A stretch of 11,264 nucleotides of DNA from Pseudomonas sp. (GCA_026398835.1 JAPLSD010000399.1:1-11264), one strand, 5' to 3'; shown: positions 1 through 7,397, numbered from the stretch's first letter. The notes: generated from the sequence alone by a model not told the origin. Made by a program: numbers and translations.

Positions 1-141
1 GGACTTCAGACTAACAATGCAAACTTGCGTCGCTGCGCTCCGACTGCCTGTCCAAGTGGACATGGATCAGGTGTCCAAGTAAGCGTGGAACGAGTGTCCA
101 AATGATCGTGGGCTGGGTGTCCAAGTACCGTGGAATCCGCA
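1..141. mobile_element. End of an IS21-family insertion sequence (partial, runs off the window)
   Basis: The end is recognised from four tandem copies of a TGTCCAAGT box, most followed by CGTGGAA/CGTGGGC, starting at 49, 72, 95 and 118, a spacing of exactly 23 bp. IS21-family elements carry multiple terminal repeats of this kind, which serve as transposase (IstA) binding sites. The element would end at 141, where its outward tip reads TGCGGATTCCACGG; that gives the 5'-TG...CA-3' termini usual for the family. Directly outside, at 142, RHS coding sequence begins. No istA or istB coding sequence is inside the window, so whether the element is complete or a remnant cannot be told. Bases 1-48 should be interior DNA of the element and show nothing recognisable. 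Confidence 0.65.
49..141 (+). repeat. Four tandem terminal repeats with 23-bp period
   Basis: The copies start at 49, 72, 95 and 118. Each opens with TGTCCAAGT (third copy TGTCCAAAT). The second and fourth continue to CGTGGAA, the third to CGTGGGC, and the first is the most diverged. The period is constant and the copies abut, so these are direct repeats without spacers. They are best explained as transposase binding sites at an IS21-type end. Confidence 0.75.
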
Positions 142-417
142 GTCCGGACTATGAAAACGCATCAATCGCGGGTTATAGGCGCGATAGCCGTTACCCAGCA
201 AATACCAACCGATCCGCGCTTCGCGCAATTCGCCGTTGAAGCCCAACCTCGTCATGACCTCCTGCTGCGCGGACTGCTGACCATAGGCGGAATAGGCCAT
301 GCGATTGGTTTTGCCGACAACGACTTCGGCGAGCACCGAGTTTTTGTTGTCGGTCGCCAACAGCACGGTGCGTTGCTGGGTCGGGTTGGCGTGGTCATCA
401 GCAATTGAGTGGGCCAT
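67..417 (-). pseudogene. Orphan RHS-core gene truncated by the IS end
   Basis: Residues 1-92 are the RHS repeat-associated core: QRTVLLATD near residue 15, then LGFNGELRE (58-66), GWYLLGNGYRAYNPRLMRF (70-88) and HSPD (89-92). In intact Pseudomonas orphan RHS proteins the HSPD-type motif continues into a SPFG...GLNAYAYC segment and then a variable C-terminal toxin or effector tail. Here the reading frame instead enters the IS terminal repeats directly after Asp92 and stops after 24 unrelated residues. The toxin-bearing part is therefore lost or lies beyond the IS. The start ATG at 417 has a good Shine-Dalgarno sequence (AAGGAAGG, about 6 nt away). RHS core proteins normally form a shell around a C-terminal toxin; this fragment is unlikely to keep that function. 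Confidence 0.7.
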
Positions 418-493
418 GAAGATGCCTTCCTTGGTGATACGGTCGGTATGAATTCAGGGTTCCAGTTTTACGCGCTCGGCACGGTACTGGGAA

Positions 494-509
494 CTAGCAG
501 AACTGCTAG
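494..509. promoter_or_regulatory. Perfect inverted repeat upstream of the RHS gene
   Basis: CTAGCAG (494-500), AA, CTGCTAG (503-509) form a 7-bp perfect palindrome. It lies about 77 nt upstream of the RHS start and 50 nt downstream of the phosphatase stop. On the plus strand it is followed by GGTTTT, a weak terminator-like tail, but no gene reads in that direction here. It could be an operator or upstream promoter element of the RHS gene, or a weak bidirectional terminator. The role is not decidable from the sequence. Confidence 0.4.
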
Positions 510-559
510 GGTTTTGACCGGAGGGTATGCCATGTGTCTGAAGAGGTAGTGGCAGGCTA

Positions 560-1231
560 TCAGGACATCAACACCATGAAAGTGACGTCGTCATCACACA
601 CATGCTCCTGAAGACATCCTTCTTCGATGGCTACCATTTGGTTTGTTTTTGAGAGCTCTGCCCAAAAGCCATCTGTTGCCAGTATCCAAATCGCATCAGG
701 GGTTATGGGAATTGACTGAACTGACGGCTCATGCGGTCGGCGGTGGCTCATGCACTTGAAGAGATTCTTGCGAGCTGAGCTTGCTGCAATCAGGTCGTGC
801 GCTAAACCACCCCGCCAATTAGCCACACAATGAGGGTCGCTCAGCCACTCTAAAGACTGTTCTTGCGACAAGAATCCCAAGCAACAGTCTCCTTCGTGAA
901 TTGACGCTGCCATTGCGTCTACCACCAACAGCACGAGGTAGCTTGCTGAAGCGAGCGGGTATTTCGGACAGATCTCACGCCGTGCCTGGTTCAGAAAGAC
1001 GTGTGTCGTCTCCACAGCAGCGTCTATCGATGCGATGTGGGATGGATCGGCTCGACTAAAAGCGTCTACCAGGTATTCGGTGAGTGATTGAGCTAATTCA
1101 CCGCTGCCTGGTTTTGAGGTGCCGTCCGCAATGACATACATCCATGCGTTTGCGTTTTGTGCGGCGCCCATCGAATCTCTGTTTTCAGCTCTGCAGCTCC
1201 CTTGTCTGCTGAATGACGAACGCAGGATCAC
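560..1231 (-). CDS. PP2C-type Ser/Thr protein phosphatase
   Basis: A 223-aa protein with the order of short PP2C (PPM) phosphatases, which remove phosphate from Ser/Thr residues using two divalent metals. Visible motifs are SCRAENRDS (12-20, the R..N.D strand), VIADGTSKPGSG (33-44, containing the metal-binding Asp36-Gly37), ASYLVLLVVD (96-105) followed by HEGDCCLGF (112-120, the GDS-like motif), WILATDGFWAEL (182-193, metal Asp187) and DDDVTFMVL (213-221, terminal metal Asp). All acidic metal positions seem present, so it is probably active. There is no kinase domain, signal peptide or membrane segment. The start is GTG at 1231, overlapping the upstream stop by 4 nt (GTGA), which suggests translational coupling to the nucleotidyltransferase. 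It is the last gene of the three-gene operon. Its substrate is unknown; a partner protein or a host kinase target are both guesses. Confidence 0.75.
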   Translation of the reverse strand: MILRSSFSRQGSCRAENRDSMGAAQNANAWMYVIADGTSKPGSGELAQSLTEYLVDAFSRADPSHIASIDAAVETTHVFLNQARREICPKYPLASASYLVLLVVDAMAASIHEGDCCLGFLSQEQSLEWLSDPHCVANWRGGLAHDLIAASSARKNLFKCMSHRRPHEPSVQSIPITPDAIWILATDGFWAELSKTNQMVAIEEGCLQEHVCDDDVTFMVLMS

Positions 1232-1932
1232 TTGCGCACCGTGTGTTCGGTCAGAGAGGTGAGTCGGTGGTAAATCAGCTCCTCACGATCCGGATCCTGG
1301 GCGGTGCTCTGGATGACACTCTGGAAAGAAGTGTTACTCAAAAGGGTCGATATTTTCTCCCCTACAAAACACCGAAGATCGCTCGGAGCCTGTCCGATTT
1401 CTTCCACAAGCTCTTCCCTGCCATCCACTAATGCAATGATGTCTTCGATGTCGTTGGACATCAGGATGTCTCCGTTTCCCCGACCCTCAAAAGCCTGGAG
1501 TTTTGCGGCGAGGAACCAGGGCGCTGCGAAGACCTTGATTCGCGTTCCGCTTGGCAGAGTGTGATAAATGGCATTGTCTAATCCCCCGACAAACCACGTG
1601 TTTGAAAAGCCAAGCACCTCTTCGGCGGTGGGCATGAAGTCGACTTTCAATTCACCCAATCGGAGCCTGCAGGTTACGTTGTCCTGACCTGTATTTTTGA
1701 AGCCAAGGGGCTTGAGTTGTTCCTCCAGTCGATACCAATCAGGGGTGCCGGCCAGATGGATAACAAGATCCACATCATCGGTTCCGCGCACCGACTCCAG
1801 CGTGTATTCATCGGTGATGAGCAGCACGGTTGTGCACCCTCCGACAAAGGCCACTTGCTCCCGGAGCGTTTCCCCTAAAGCACTGGCGACTGTTTCGAGC
1901 ATGTCCAGCATCATGTTTTTGGTCGATGTCAT
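1228..1932 (-). CDS. Nucleotidyltransferase, AbiEii/DUF6036-like (putative toxin)
   Basis: A 234-aa MNT-fold nucleotidyltransferase. Numbering from ATG 1932, the GG motif is in VGGCTTVLL (30-38). The metal motif is RGTDDVDLV (49-57), with Asp53 and Asp55 as the DxD pair. A third acidic residue sits in LKVDFMP (Asp98). A conserved C-terminal block, FLAAKLQAFEGRG (140-152) followed by ND..D, matches the K...R...D pattern of AbiEii/DUF6036 proteins. AbiEii-type enzymes transfer nucleotides, and some are toxins paired with a winged-helix antitoxin. I prefer ATG 1932 over GTG 1941: it overlaps the upstream stop as ATGA and has GAGTGG at good spacing. The upstream gene is a winged-helix protein, as in abiE-type pairs, and the downstream gene is a phosphatase, which is not typical. 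The toxin role is inferred from family and context only. Confidence 0.75.
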   Translation of the reverse strand: MTSTKNMMLDMLETVASALGETLREQVAFVGGCTTVLLITDEYTLESVRGTDDVDLVIHLAGTPDWYRLEEQLKPLGFKNTGQDNVTCRLRLGELKVDFMPTAEEVLGFSNTWFVGGLDNAIYHTLPSGTRIKVFAAPWFLAAKLQAFEGRGNGDILMSNDIEDIIALVDGREELVEEIGQAPSDLRCFVGEKISTLLSNTSFQSVIQSTAQDPDREELIYHRLTSLTEHTVRK

Positions 1933-2645
1933 AGAATCCACTCACGCAACATGGAGTCGGCAACTTTGGCCTCGCGCGGGCCGCCAATTCGAATGGCATC
2001 GACCAGTGCCAGGAAATGGTAGAGAAGCTCGTCTTTTTTTACGGCGCCGGGCACGGTCTTGAACAGCGGCACGACTTCCTGACCCTTTCTTTTGCCATAA
2101 GCGTCTGGCCAGACGGGAATCAGATCGCCGGCGCTCATTACTTTTCCCTCCATGATCGGAGCGGCGAAGGCCGTTGGGATTCCACGGACGATGGGGCCGA
2201 GCTTCGCGGGGAACATGTAGCGGATTGCGTACTTCACGAGATCCAGCAGGGCTTCGCTTCTAACGATAGGCAATCCATTTTGGCGGTCGGTATGGACCAA
2301 TCCAATGTCCTTGCACCGGTTCAAGGAGTTGGATATTTCGCTTTTACTCAGTCCGAGAGCTGCGGATAGAGCCCTGACCGAATAGCTTTCTGCGTTACCT
2401 GCGATTGATGCTTCGTCCGAGTCTTCCCAGCCTTCCCATTCGAGAGAGCCGGACAGCACAATTCTTTCAAACGATCTGATGTCTTGCAGGTAGGACGACC
2501 TCATATCCCTGCCCGGGATTGTATTGGCGATGGCTGCCTCCAAGTCATTCATCACTGCGAAATCCCGCTTCTTCACACGCTCGCCTTTAGCTTGGAGCTC
2601 CAGGCTTATCAATTTGAATAGCACAACGACGTCTTGACTTTTCAT
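1929..2645 (-). CDS. Winged-helix DNA-binding protein, putative antitoxin or autoregulator
   Basis: A 238-aa protein with a helix-turn-helix at about residues 88-117 (SVRALSAALGLSKSEISNSL, then NRCKDIGLV). The C-terminal block contains FPAKLGPIVRGIPTAFAAP (145-163), IPVWP (176-180), VVPLFKTVP (191-199) and ELLYHFLALVDAIRIGGPRE (206-225). As I recall, this signature belongs to a winged-helix family often encoded next to DUF6036-like nucleotidyltransferases. The first helix (QDVVVLFKLISLEL, 4-17) is separated from the recognition region by about 70 residues that look inserted. I chose ATG 2645 because TAAGG lies just upstream; an in-frame ATG at 2699 would run through the operator-like repeats and has no clear ribosome binding site. 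The stop overlaps the next start by 4 nt. Likely roles are repression of its own operon and neutralisation of the transferase. Confidence 0.65.
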   Translation of the reverse strand: MKSQDVVVLFKLISLELQAKGERVKKRDFAVMNDLEAAIANTIPGRDMRSSYLQDIRSFERIVLSGSLEWEGWEDSDEASIAGNAESYSVRALSAALGLSKSEISNSLNRCKDIGLVHTDRQNGLPIVRSEALLDLVKYAIRYMFPAKLGPIVRGIPTAFAAPIMEGKVMSAGDLIPVWPDAYGKRKGQEVVPLFKTVPGAVKKDELLYHFLALVDAIRIGGPREAKVADSMLREWIL

Positions 2646-2662
2646 ATAGGCCTTATCATGCC

Positions 2663-2687
2663 TGTCCACTGTCCACAAACAATGGAC
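2663..2687. promoter_or_regulatory. Operator-like repeats in front of the wHTH-NTase-PP2C operon
   Basis: On the plus strand TGTCCA occurs at 2663-2668 and again at 2670-2675 (7-bp period). GTCCA (2671-2675) forms an inverted repeat with TGGAC (2683-2687) across 7 nt. The cluster lies 18-42 bp upstream of the chosen start of the wHTH gene, where an autoregulator would be expected to bind. No convincing -35/-10 pair stands out; a TTGTTT...ATGATA pair with 17-bp spacing on the minus strand would overlap the repeats. Confidence 0.45.
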
Positions 2688-2699
2688 GATAATTTGCAT

Positions 2700-3052
2700 G
2701 TTCTATGGCTGGCGTCAAGGCCGGTAGCTACTCTGAAGCCTAAGTTAGGGCGTCGAAGTCGATCTGGATGCCGACCACCGGGTTACCCGCTTGTTGCCAG
2801 CGTTGTGGTGAAGACGGTCGGTTAAGTGTTGGCCCCTAAAAGATAGCAGCCTGCGGCAGCTCCTACTGGTTATGCTTATGCGTGATAATGCGTGGGTGTA
2901 TTGGGTTGGCGAAGACGCTACGTGCGGCCGGTCGGATCAGCAATTTTTGACGTCGCAGACGGTGGAGACCTGTCGTAGAGTTACAGGTGTTTCAACACCC
3001 ATAGAGGGTGTGTGCGGCGTCTATTTTCATCAGTAGTGGCAGGGGGGGATGA
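2700..3052. other. Intergenic region between divergent genes
   Basis: No gene is supported here; small open frames have no family features. It holds a single REP-like element at 2841-2866 and a short hairpin GGTGT-TTCA-ACACC at 2986-2999, about 55 nt before the glycosyltransferase start. A possible -35 (TTGACG, 2947-2952) has no good -10 at normal spacing. The rest is featureless. Confidence 0.5.
2841..2866 (-). repeat. Pseudomonas REP-like element
   Basis: Read on the minus strand, the segment is GTAGGAGCTGCCGCAGGCTG followed by CTATCT, which is nearly the common P. fluorescens REP unit (GTAGGAGCTGCCG...GGCTGCGATC). The internal AGCTGCCGCAGGCTGCT forms a hairpin. A single copy is present, with no partner nearby. 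Confidence 0.65.
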
Positions 3053-4747
3053 ATGCAGGTGCGCAGAAACACAGAGCTTGGTGACAAGCCTGACGAACAC
3101 TTTGCGGTCAGCCAGGTCGAGGTTGTACGGCGTTTGATTCAATGGGGTCGTGAACACTGGCTGTTGCCGATTCTGGTGCTGGCGGCATTTACGCGATTTT
3201 ATGATTTGACCGCAGCAGCGATCTGGGGCGACGAAGGCTCCAGCCTATTGTTAAGCCAGTATTCATTGGCCGGGATCTGGTTCCACGCCGCCCATGATGT
3301 GCATCCGCCGCTGTACTTTCTGCTCCTGCACGGCTGGATCGAACTGTTCGGCGACGGGATCTTCTCGATCCGCAGCTTCAGCGCGTTGCCCGGTATCGCC
3401 ACCGTGGCACTTGGCGCCTGGCTGGTGGAATTGGTCGCCACGCGGCGTGCGGCGGTGCTGGCCGGAGTGCTGCTGGCCTTGCTGCCTACGGCGGTCCGCT
3501 ACAGCCAGGAAGTGCGCATGTATGCGCTGTTGGGCGTCTGGTTGATCGGTGCGACCATCGCTTTGGTGTATTGGGTCAAACAACCGCAGCGTCAGCGCTA
3601 TCTGGTGTTCTATGTCCTGTTGATGACGGCCGGGTTTTATACCCATTACTTCACCGCCCTCTGCGTGCTTTCCCATTGGTTGTATCTGCTGGTGATCCGT
3701 TTGCAGCCGTCCAACCCGTGTCGGCATATCACCCGCCCGGACTGGTGGCTCGCCAACGTCGCGATCGTTGTGCTGTATCTGCCGTGGGTTCCCGGCCTGG
3801 TCGACTTGATTCAGCACATCGATCAGTTGAAAGCCAACGGTGATGTGGGCTGGGAAACGCCGGTCACGCTTTCTTCGTTACCGACGATGATCTGGTTGTA
3901 TTTGATCCAGAACGAGGCGGACACCCTGCCGTGGGCGCTGTTCGCCTCGATGCCACTGCTGGCGCTGATCGTCGCCGGCATGACGGCCTGGACTGCCCGA
4001 ACGCCCTATAAGTTTGATGTTTTGCTGGTGATTTACACCGTACTTCCGCTGCTGCTGGTGTTCTCGGTGTCGTTCATTACGCCGGTCTTCATCGAGCGTT
4101 ACCTGACCGCATATGCGCTGGGTCTGCCGATGGTGTTTGCGGTTGCCATCGACCGCCTGCAAAAGCACTTTCGGAGGCTGGCGTTCGCGTTGCTCGCGCT
4201 GTTTGTGGGCGCAGAGCTGGTCGGTTTAAACGTCAACAGCACCGTCGACGTGAATGATCAAGTCAGTGTCATGGTCGATTATGTGAACCGGCACTATGTC
4301 GCGGGCGATCGAATCGTCATCAGCGACATGCTCTGGTATATGAGCTACGTCTATTACAACCGGACCGACGCCCAGCCGCTGCTCTACACGCCGCCGTTGT
4401 CCAACGGCACTTCCAGCCGGCCGAACAGTTATGGTTTTGGAACCTTGGTCGATCAGCAGGCCGACACGCTTTATCTCGACCATCTGGGAACGTTGCCCAG
4501 AGGAACGGGGCGGGTGTGGTTGATCAGCACCGGCGATCAGCCGGATGAGATATTGATCGTTGTCCCGTCACCCCTTCGACGACAAATCCGCCATGCCTTT
4601 CAACAACTCGATGGGCAGCGGAAAGACGATGGTCGAGGTTTTGTCACCGGCAATCGCACCCAGGGTCTGCATGTAGCGCAGCTGCATCGCGCCAGGCTGA
4701 CGGCCGAGCATTTCGGCGGCTTGCATCAGTTTTTCCGAAGCCTGTAA
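3053..4747 (+). CDS. GT39/ArnT-like membrane glycosyltransferase with a foreign C-terminal tail
   Basis: A 564-aa integral membrane protein. After a short cytoplasmic N-terminus there is a transmembrane helix around 36-47. The loop [16 protein letters not shown] (49-64) has the Asp60-Glu61 acidic pair of GT-C enzymes, and [12 protein letters not shown] (84-95) begins a series of hydrophobic helices reaching about residue 390. This is the pattern of the PMT_2/GT39 family, which transfers sugars from polyprenyl-phosphate donors outside the inner membrane. The acceptor is not evident. The start ATG 3053 has a G-rich Shine-Dalgarno (AGGGGGGG) 4 nt upstream. Residues 1 to ~504 look family-like and end near [13 protein letters not shown]. 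The remaining ~60 residues are read from the opposite strand of the slipin gene (4568-4747) and are basic and low in family character. The natural C-terminus was probably lost and the frame now runs to the next chance stop. Activity is uncertain. Confidence 0.75.
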   Translation: MQVRRNTELGDKPDEHFAVSQVEVVRRLIQWGREHWLLPILVLAAFTRFYDLTAAAIWGDEGSSLLLSQYSLAGIWFHAAHDVHPPLYFLLLHGWIELFGDGIFSIRSFSALPGIATVALGAWLVELVATRRAAVLAGVLLALLPTAVRYSQEVRMYALLGVWLIGATIALVYWVKQPQRQRYLVFYVLLMTAGFYTHYFTALCVLSHWLYLLVIRLQPSNPCRHITRPDWWLANVAIVVLYLPWVPGLVDLIQHIDQLKANGDVGWETPVTLSSLPTMIWLYLIQNEADTLPWALFASMPLLALIVAGMTAWTARTPYKFDVLLVIYTVLPLLLVFSVSFITPVFIERYLTAYALGLPMVFAVAIDRLQKHFRRLAFALLALFVGAELVGLNVNSTVDVNDQVSVMVDYVNRHYVAGDRIVISDMLWYMSYVYYNRTDAQPLLYTPPLSNGTSSRPNSYGFGTLVDQQADTLYLDHLGTLPRGTGRVWLISTGDQPDEILIVVPSPLRRQIRHAFQQLDGQRKDDGRGFVTGNRTQGLHVAQLHRARLTAEHFGGLHQFFRSL

Positions 4748-5326
4748 TTCGCCTTCGGCGTGGATCACCTTGGCCCGACGTTCCCGTTCGGCTTCGGCTT
4801 GTTTGGCAATGGCACGGATCATCGATTCGTTGAGGTCGACGTGTTTGATCTCGACGTTGGCCACTTTGATCCCCCAGGCATCAGTCTGGGCATCGAGCAC
4901 TTGCTGGACATCGGTGTTCAGGCGTTCGCGTTCGGCCAGCAGTTCGTCCAGTTCATGTTTGCCCAGCACCGCCCGCAAGGTGGTTTGCGCCAGTTGGCTG
5001 GTGGCCATGAGGAAGTCTTCGACCTGGATGATCGCCTTCTGTGGGTCGAGGACCCGGAAGTACAGCACCGCGTTGACCTTCACCGAGACGTTATCGCGGG
5101 TGATCACGTCTTGCGGCGGTATGTCGAGCACCACGGTGCGCAGGTCCACCCGGACCATTTGCTGGACCATCGGAATCAACAGAATCAGCCCTGGGCCTTT
5201 GACCTGCCAGAAGCGTCCAAGCTGGAACACCACCCCGCGCTCGTATTCACGCAGGATGCGAAAGGTTGACGCGGCCAACAGAATCAACAGCGCGATTAGC
5301 GCGCCAAAACCCAATTCCAGACCCAT
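4568..5326 (-). CDS. Slipin (stomatin/SPFH family) membrane protein
   Basis: A 252-aa protein. Residues 2-22 are a hydrophobic N-terminal membrane anchor. The SPFH domain follows from [18 protein letters not shown] (about 22-39), with [19 protein letters not shown] and the block [14 protein letters not shown] coiled-coil-like stretch rich in Glu, Arg and Ala (around [18 protein letters not shown]) and a C-terminal oligomerisation tail ([15 protein letters not shown]) complete the family pattern; the length is normal. Slipins form membrane-associated oligomers and are classically encoded with an NfeD-type protease that can cleave the slipin C-terminal region, exactly as here. Start choice: GAGGAG lies 7 nt before ATG 5326 but only 1 nt before ATG 5332, so I prefer 5326; 5332 would overlap the nfeD stop as ATGA. 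The 3' end overlaps the convergent glycosyltransferase frame by 180 bp. Confidence 0.9.
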   Translation of the reverse strand: MGLELGFGALIALLILLAASTFRILREYERGVVFQLGRFWQVKGPGLILLIPMVQQMVRVDLRTVVLDIPPQDVITRDNVSVKVNAVLYFRVLDPQKAIIQVEDFLMATSQLAQTTLRAVLGKHELDELLAERERLNTDVQQVLDAQTDAWGIKVANVEIKHVDLNESMIRAIAKQAEAERERRAKVIHAEGELQASEKLMQAAEMLGRQPGAMQLRYMQTLGAIAGDKTSTIVFPLPIELLKGMADLSSKG

Positions 5327-5328
5327 AA

Positions 5329-6699
5329 TCATTCTCCTCGAGGCGCAGCCTGCGCCGCAGTCACTTCCAGTAGCAGACCTTTACGCGCCACCACCTGCAC
5401 CCGTTGTCCGGGGCGCAGTGGCATAGGGCTCAGCACCTGCCAGTTTTCCCCTTGCAGCTGCACCCAGCCGTTATAAGGGTTGCCGGGTTCCACGGAGGTC
5501 ACTGGGGTGATGCTGCCCACCAGCCCGGCATCGCCGCTGACGACTTTTCGCAATCGTGCCTTGATCGCCATGCCCGCCAGTACCACGAACAGCACGGCAC
5601 TGAATACGGCCAGGGAGACGATCAAGGACAGCGGAATGCCATAACCCGGCACATCGGTGTCCATCAGAATCACCGCACCCACCACAAAAGAAGCAATCCC
5701 GCCGAAACCGATCACACCGAACGTCGGCAAAAAGGCTTCAGCCACCATGAACGCGACACCCAGCAAAATCAGCGCTACCCCGGCGTAATTCACCGGCAAC
5801 AACTGCAAGGCATACAACCCGAGCAACAGGCAGATCCCACCCAGCACGCCGCTGACGCCGGAGCCCGGGCTCATGAATTCGAAAAACAGGCCATAGATGC
5901 CGATCATCATCAGGATCAACGCCACGCTGGGGTGGGCGATCACCGACAGCAGTTGCGTGCGCCAGTCCGGGTCATGGCTGATCACCGCGGCGCCGAAGGT
6001 GTGCAGCTGCACCTCCTGGCCGGCGACGCTAAAGGTCTTGCCATCGAGCTGTTTGAGCAGACCGTTCAGATCGTCCGCCACGTAGTCGACCACCTTGAGT
6101 TTCAGCGCTTCCTGAGCCGACAGGCTGACGGCTTCACGCACCGCTTGCTCGGCCCAGTCAACGTTGCGCCCGCGCAATTGCGCCAGGCCACGGATATAGG
6201 CGGCAGCGTCATTGATCTGTTTGTGGGTCAGGGTGTCTGTGGTGGCGTCGGGCTCTGGATTCTTGTCGGTGCGTGGCGCCGCCGGTGGGTTTGGCTGCCC
6301 GGGGAGACCTCCGATTTGCACCGGTGTCGCAGCGCCCAGGTTGGTGCCCGGTGCCATGGCGGCAATATGGCTGGCATAGAGAATATAGGTCCCGGCACTG
6401 GCGGCACGGGCGCCGCTGGGGGCGACGAAACTGGCCACTGGCACGGGGCTGGCGAGGATCGCCTTGATGATCGCTCGCATTGAAGTGTCCAGCCCGCCCG
6501 GCGTGTCGATGCCCAGCACGACCAATTGCGCGTGTTCATCGACCGCCTTGTTCAAACCACGCACCACATAGTCGGCGCTGGCCGGGCTGATCACATCGTT
6601 CACCGTGAGCACTATTACCGGGTCCACAGCCCATGCCTGCCCGGTCGGTAACCCGATCAGCAACCACAGCAATACCGCCCGCCATACACCTTTGTTCAT
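5329..6699 (-). CDS. nfeD: NfeD-family membrane serine protease (ClpP-class)
   Basis: A 456-aa protein with a cleavable signal peptide (hydrophobic 8-20, AWA at 22-24). The ClpP/crotonase-like protease domain spans about 28-225: [20 protein letters not shown] (62-81), then [14 protein letters not shown] (93-106) with the probable nucleophile Ser101. The likely Lys base is Lys160 in [13 protein letters not shown], by analogy with the Ser-Lys dyad of archaeal 1510-N. A Pro-rich insert lies at about 132-155. Four or five membrane helices (about 256-380) precede a C-terminal soluble NfeD OB-fold (about 385-447). The start ATG 6699 has GGAGG 5 nt upstream and begins right at the signal peptide; the longer frame from 6720 adds seven residues without a ribosome binding site. 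It is followed, 2 nt after the stop, by its slipin partner. The pair probably acts in membrane protein quality control. Confidence 0.9.
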   Translation of the reverse strand: MNKGVWRAVLLWLLIGLPTGQAWAVDPVIVLTVNDVISPASADYVVRGLNKAVDEHAQLVVLGIDTPGGLDTSMRAIIKAILASPVPVASFVAPSGARAASAGTYILYASHIAAMAPGTNLGAATPVQIGGLPGQPNPPAAPRTDKNPEPDATTDTLTHKQINDAAAYIRGLAQLRGRNVDWAEQAVREAVSLSAQEALKLKVVDYVADDLNGLLKQLDGKTFSVAGQEVQLHTFGAAVISHDPDWRTQLLSVIAHPSVALILMMIGIYGLFFEFMSPGSGVSGVLGGICLLLGLYALQLLPVNYAGVALILLGVAFMVAEAFLPTFGVIGFGGIASFVVGAVILMDTDVPGYGIPLSLIVSLAVFSAVLFVVLAGMAIKARLRKVVSGDAGLVGSITPVTSVEPGNPYNGWVQLQGENWQVLSPMPLRPGQRVQVVARKGLLLEVTAAQAAPRGE

Positions 6700-6720
6700 A
6701 TGACCCTCCCGGAGAGTCAT
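6700..6720 (-). promoter_or_regulatory. Hairpin covering the nfeD ribosome binding site
   Basis: On the minus-strand RNA, AUGACUCUC and GAGGGUCAU pair over 9 bp (one G-U) around a three-base loop. The 3' arm contains the GGAGG Shine-Dalgarno and ends directly at the ATG of nfeD. Such a structure could lower translation until it is opened by a protein, an RNA or a temperature change. It could also be chance. Confidence 0.45.
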
Positions 6721-6932
6721 GCATCAGGGGCCGCCAGCCTTTCGTCGGCTCTGAACTGGAGTTTAGTTGAGCAATGGGCTGAGCGAATTTTGATCAGCTA
6801 TGTCGGCAAACCGGTCAGCAGTTTGTCGGGATAGGGGTGGTTGGTACCCGGTGCACGGCCTAGACTCTTAAGGTGGAATCAAGTTGTTTACCCATCGTCC
6901 GCAAGCAGTTGCTCAGGACACCGAGGTGCATC

Positions 6933-7397
6933 ATGCGTATGGCAAGAACCGTGCATTTGAGCCTGGAACAGGCCAAATGCGATTATGACGTCGTGACTCA
7001 TCCGCACTCGGCGAGCAGCCTGGAAACCGCCAGGGTGGCGGGGATCCCCGCTGAGCGCGTGGCGAAATCAGTCATCCTCGACGACCACCACGGCCACTAC
7101 CTGATGGCCGTCCTGCCCGCCAGCCGCCATCTGGACCTGAGCAAAGTCCGTGGCAGCAGCGAATGGCAAATCACCCGCGAAAGCACGCTGGCCCACCTGT
7201 TCAACGACTGTGAACGTGGCGCTGTGCCTGCACTGGGCGAATCCTATGGCATGGACATGATCATCGACCCAATGCTGACCCGCCAGAAAGACATCTACCT
7301 CGAGGCCGGCAACCACAACAACCTTGTCCACCTGAGCATGGACCAGTACCTGAAAATGGTGCCCCATGCCGAAGTGTGCGAGGTGAGTCATTCATGA
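6933..7397 (+). CDS. YbaK/ProX-type aminoacyl-tRNA deacylase
   Basis: A 154-aa single-domain protein of the YbaK/ProX editing family. These proteins hydrolyse misacylated tRNAs such as Cys-tRNA(Pro) or Ala-tRNA(Pro). Seen in sequence: THPHSASSLETARVAGIP (22-39), the conserved lysine in ERVAKSVIL (Lys45), LPASRHLDLSKVR (61-73), the Gly-rich GAVPALG (96-102) and the C-terminal substrate-pocket segment AGNHNNLVHLS (125-135). The length is that of a stand-alone family member, so this is not the INS domain of ProRS. ATG 6933 has GAGGTG at good spacing. A GTG at 6873 would add 20 unrelated residues and lies right behind a -10-like TAGACT (6861-6866), so I reject it. It is divergent from nfeD across about 230 bp. 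The exact tRNA specificity cannot be assigned. Confidence 0.85.
   Translation: MRMARTVHLSLEQAKCDYDVVTHPHSASSLETARVAGIPAERVAKSVILDDHHGHYLMAVLPASRHLDLSKVRGSSEWQITRESTLAHLFNDCERGAVPALGESYGMDMIIDPMLTRQKDIYLEAGNHNNLVHLSMDQYLKMVPHAEVCEVSHS

Noticed and set aside
49..141. Regular 23-bp repeats as a CRISPR array
   Set aside because: The copies abut without unique spacers, vary in sequence, and sit at an IS boundary; no cas genes are present.
130..408. Plus-strand 92-codon frame opposite the RHS fragment
   Set aside because: The minus frame carries recognisable RHS-core motifs and a good ribosome binding site; the plus frame is its shadow.
3263..3817. Minus-strand open frame inside the glycosyltransferase gene
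   Set aside because: Gln/His/Arg-rich shadow translation, no ribosome binding site, and the membrane protein on the plus strand explains the region.
4760..5426. Plus-strand frames opposite slipin
   Set aside because: Both are antisense shadows of a well-conserved slipin gene with Ser/Arg- or His-rich composition.
5404..6483. Long plus-strand open frame (359 codons) opposite nfeD
   Set aside because: It is a shadow of the GC-rich nfeD coding strand: composition rich in His, Gln, Arg and Asp, no family features, and nfeD itself is fully convincing.
6841..6856. Sigma54-like promoter TGGTACCCGGTGCAC before ybaK
   Set aside because: The GG and GC dinucleotides are 8 nt apart instead of the required 10.
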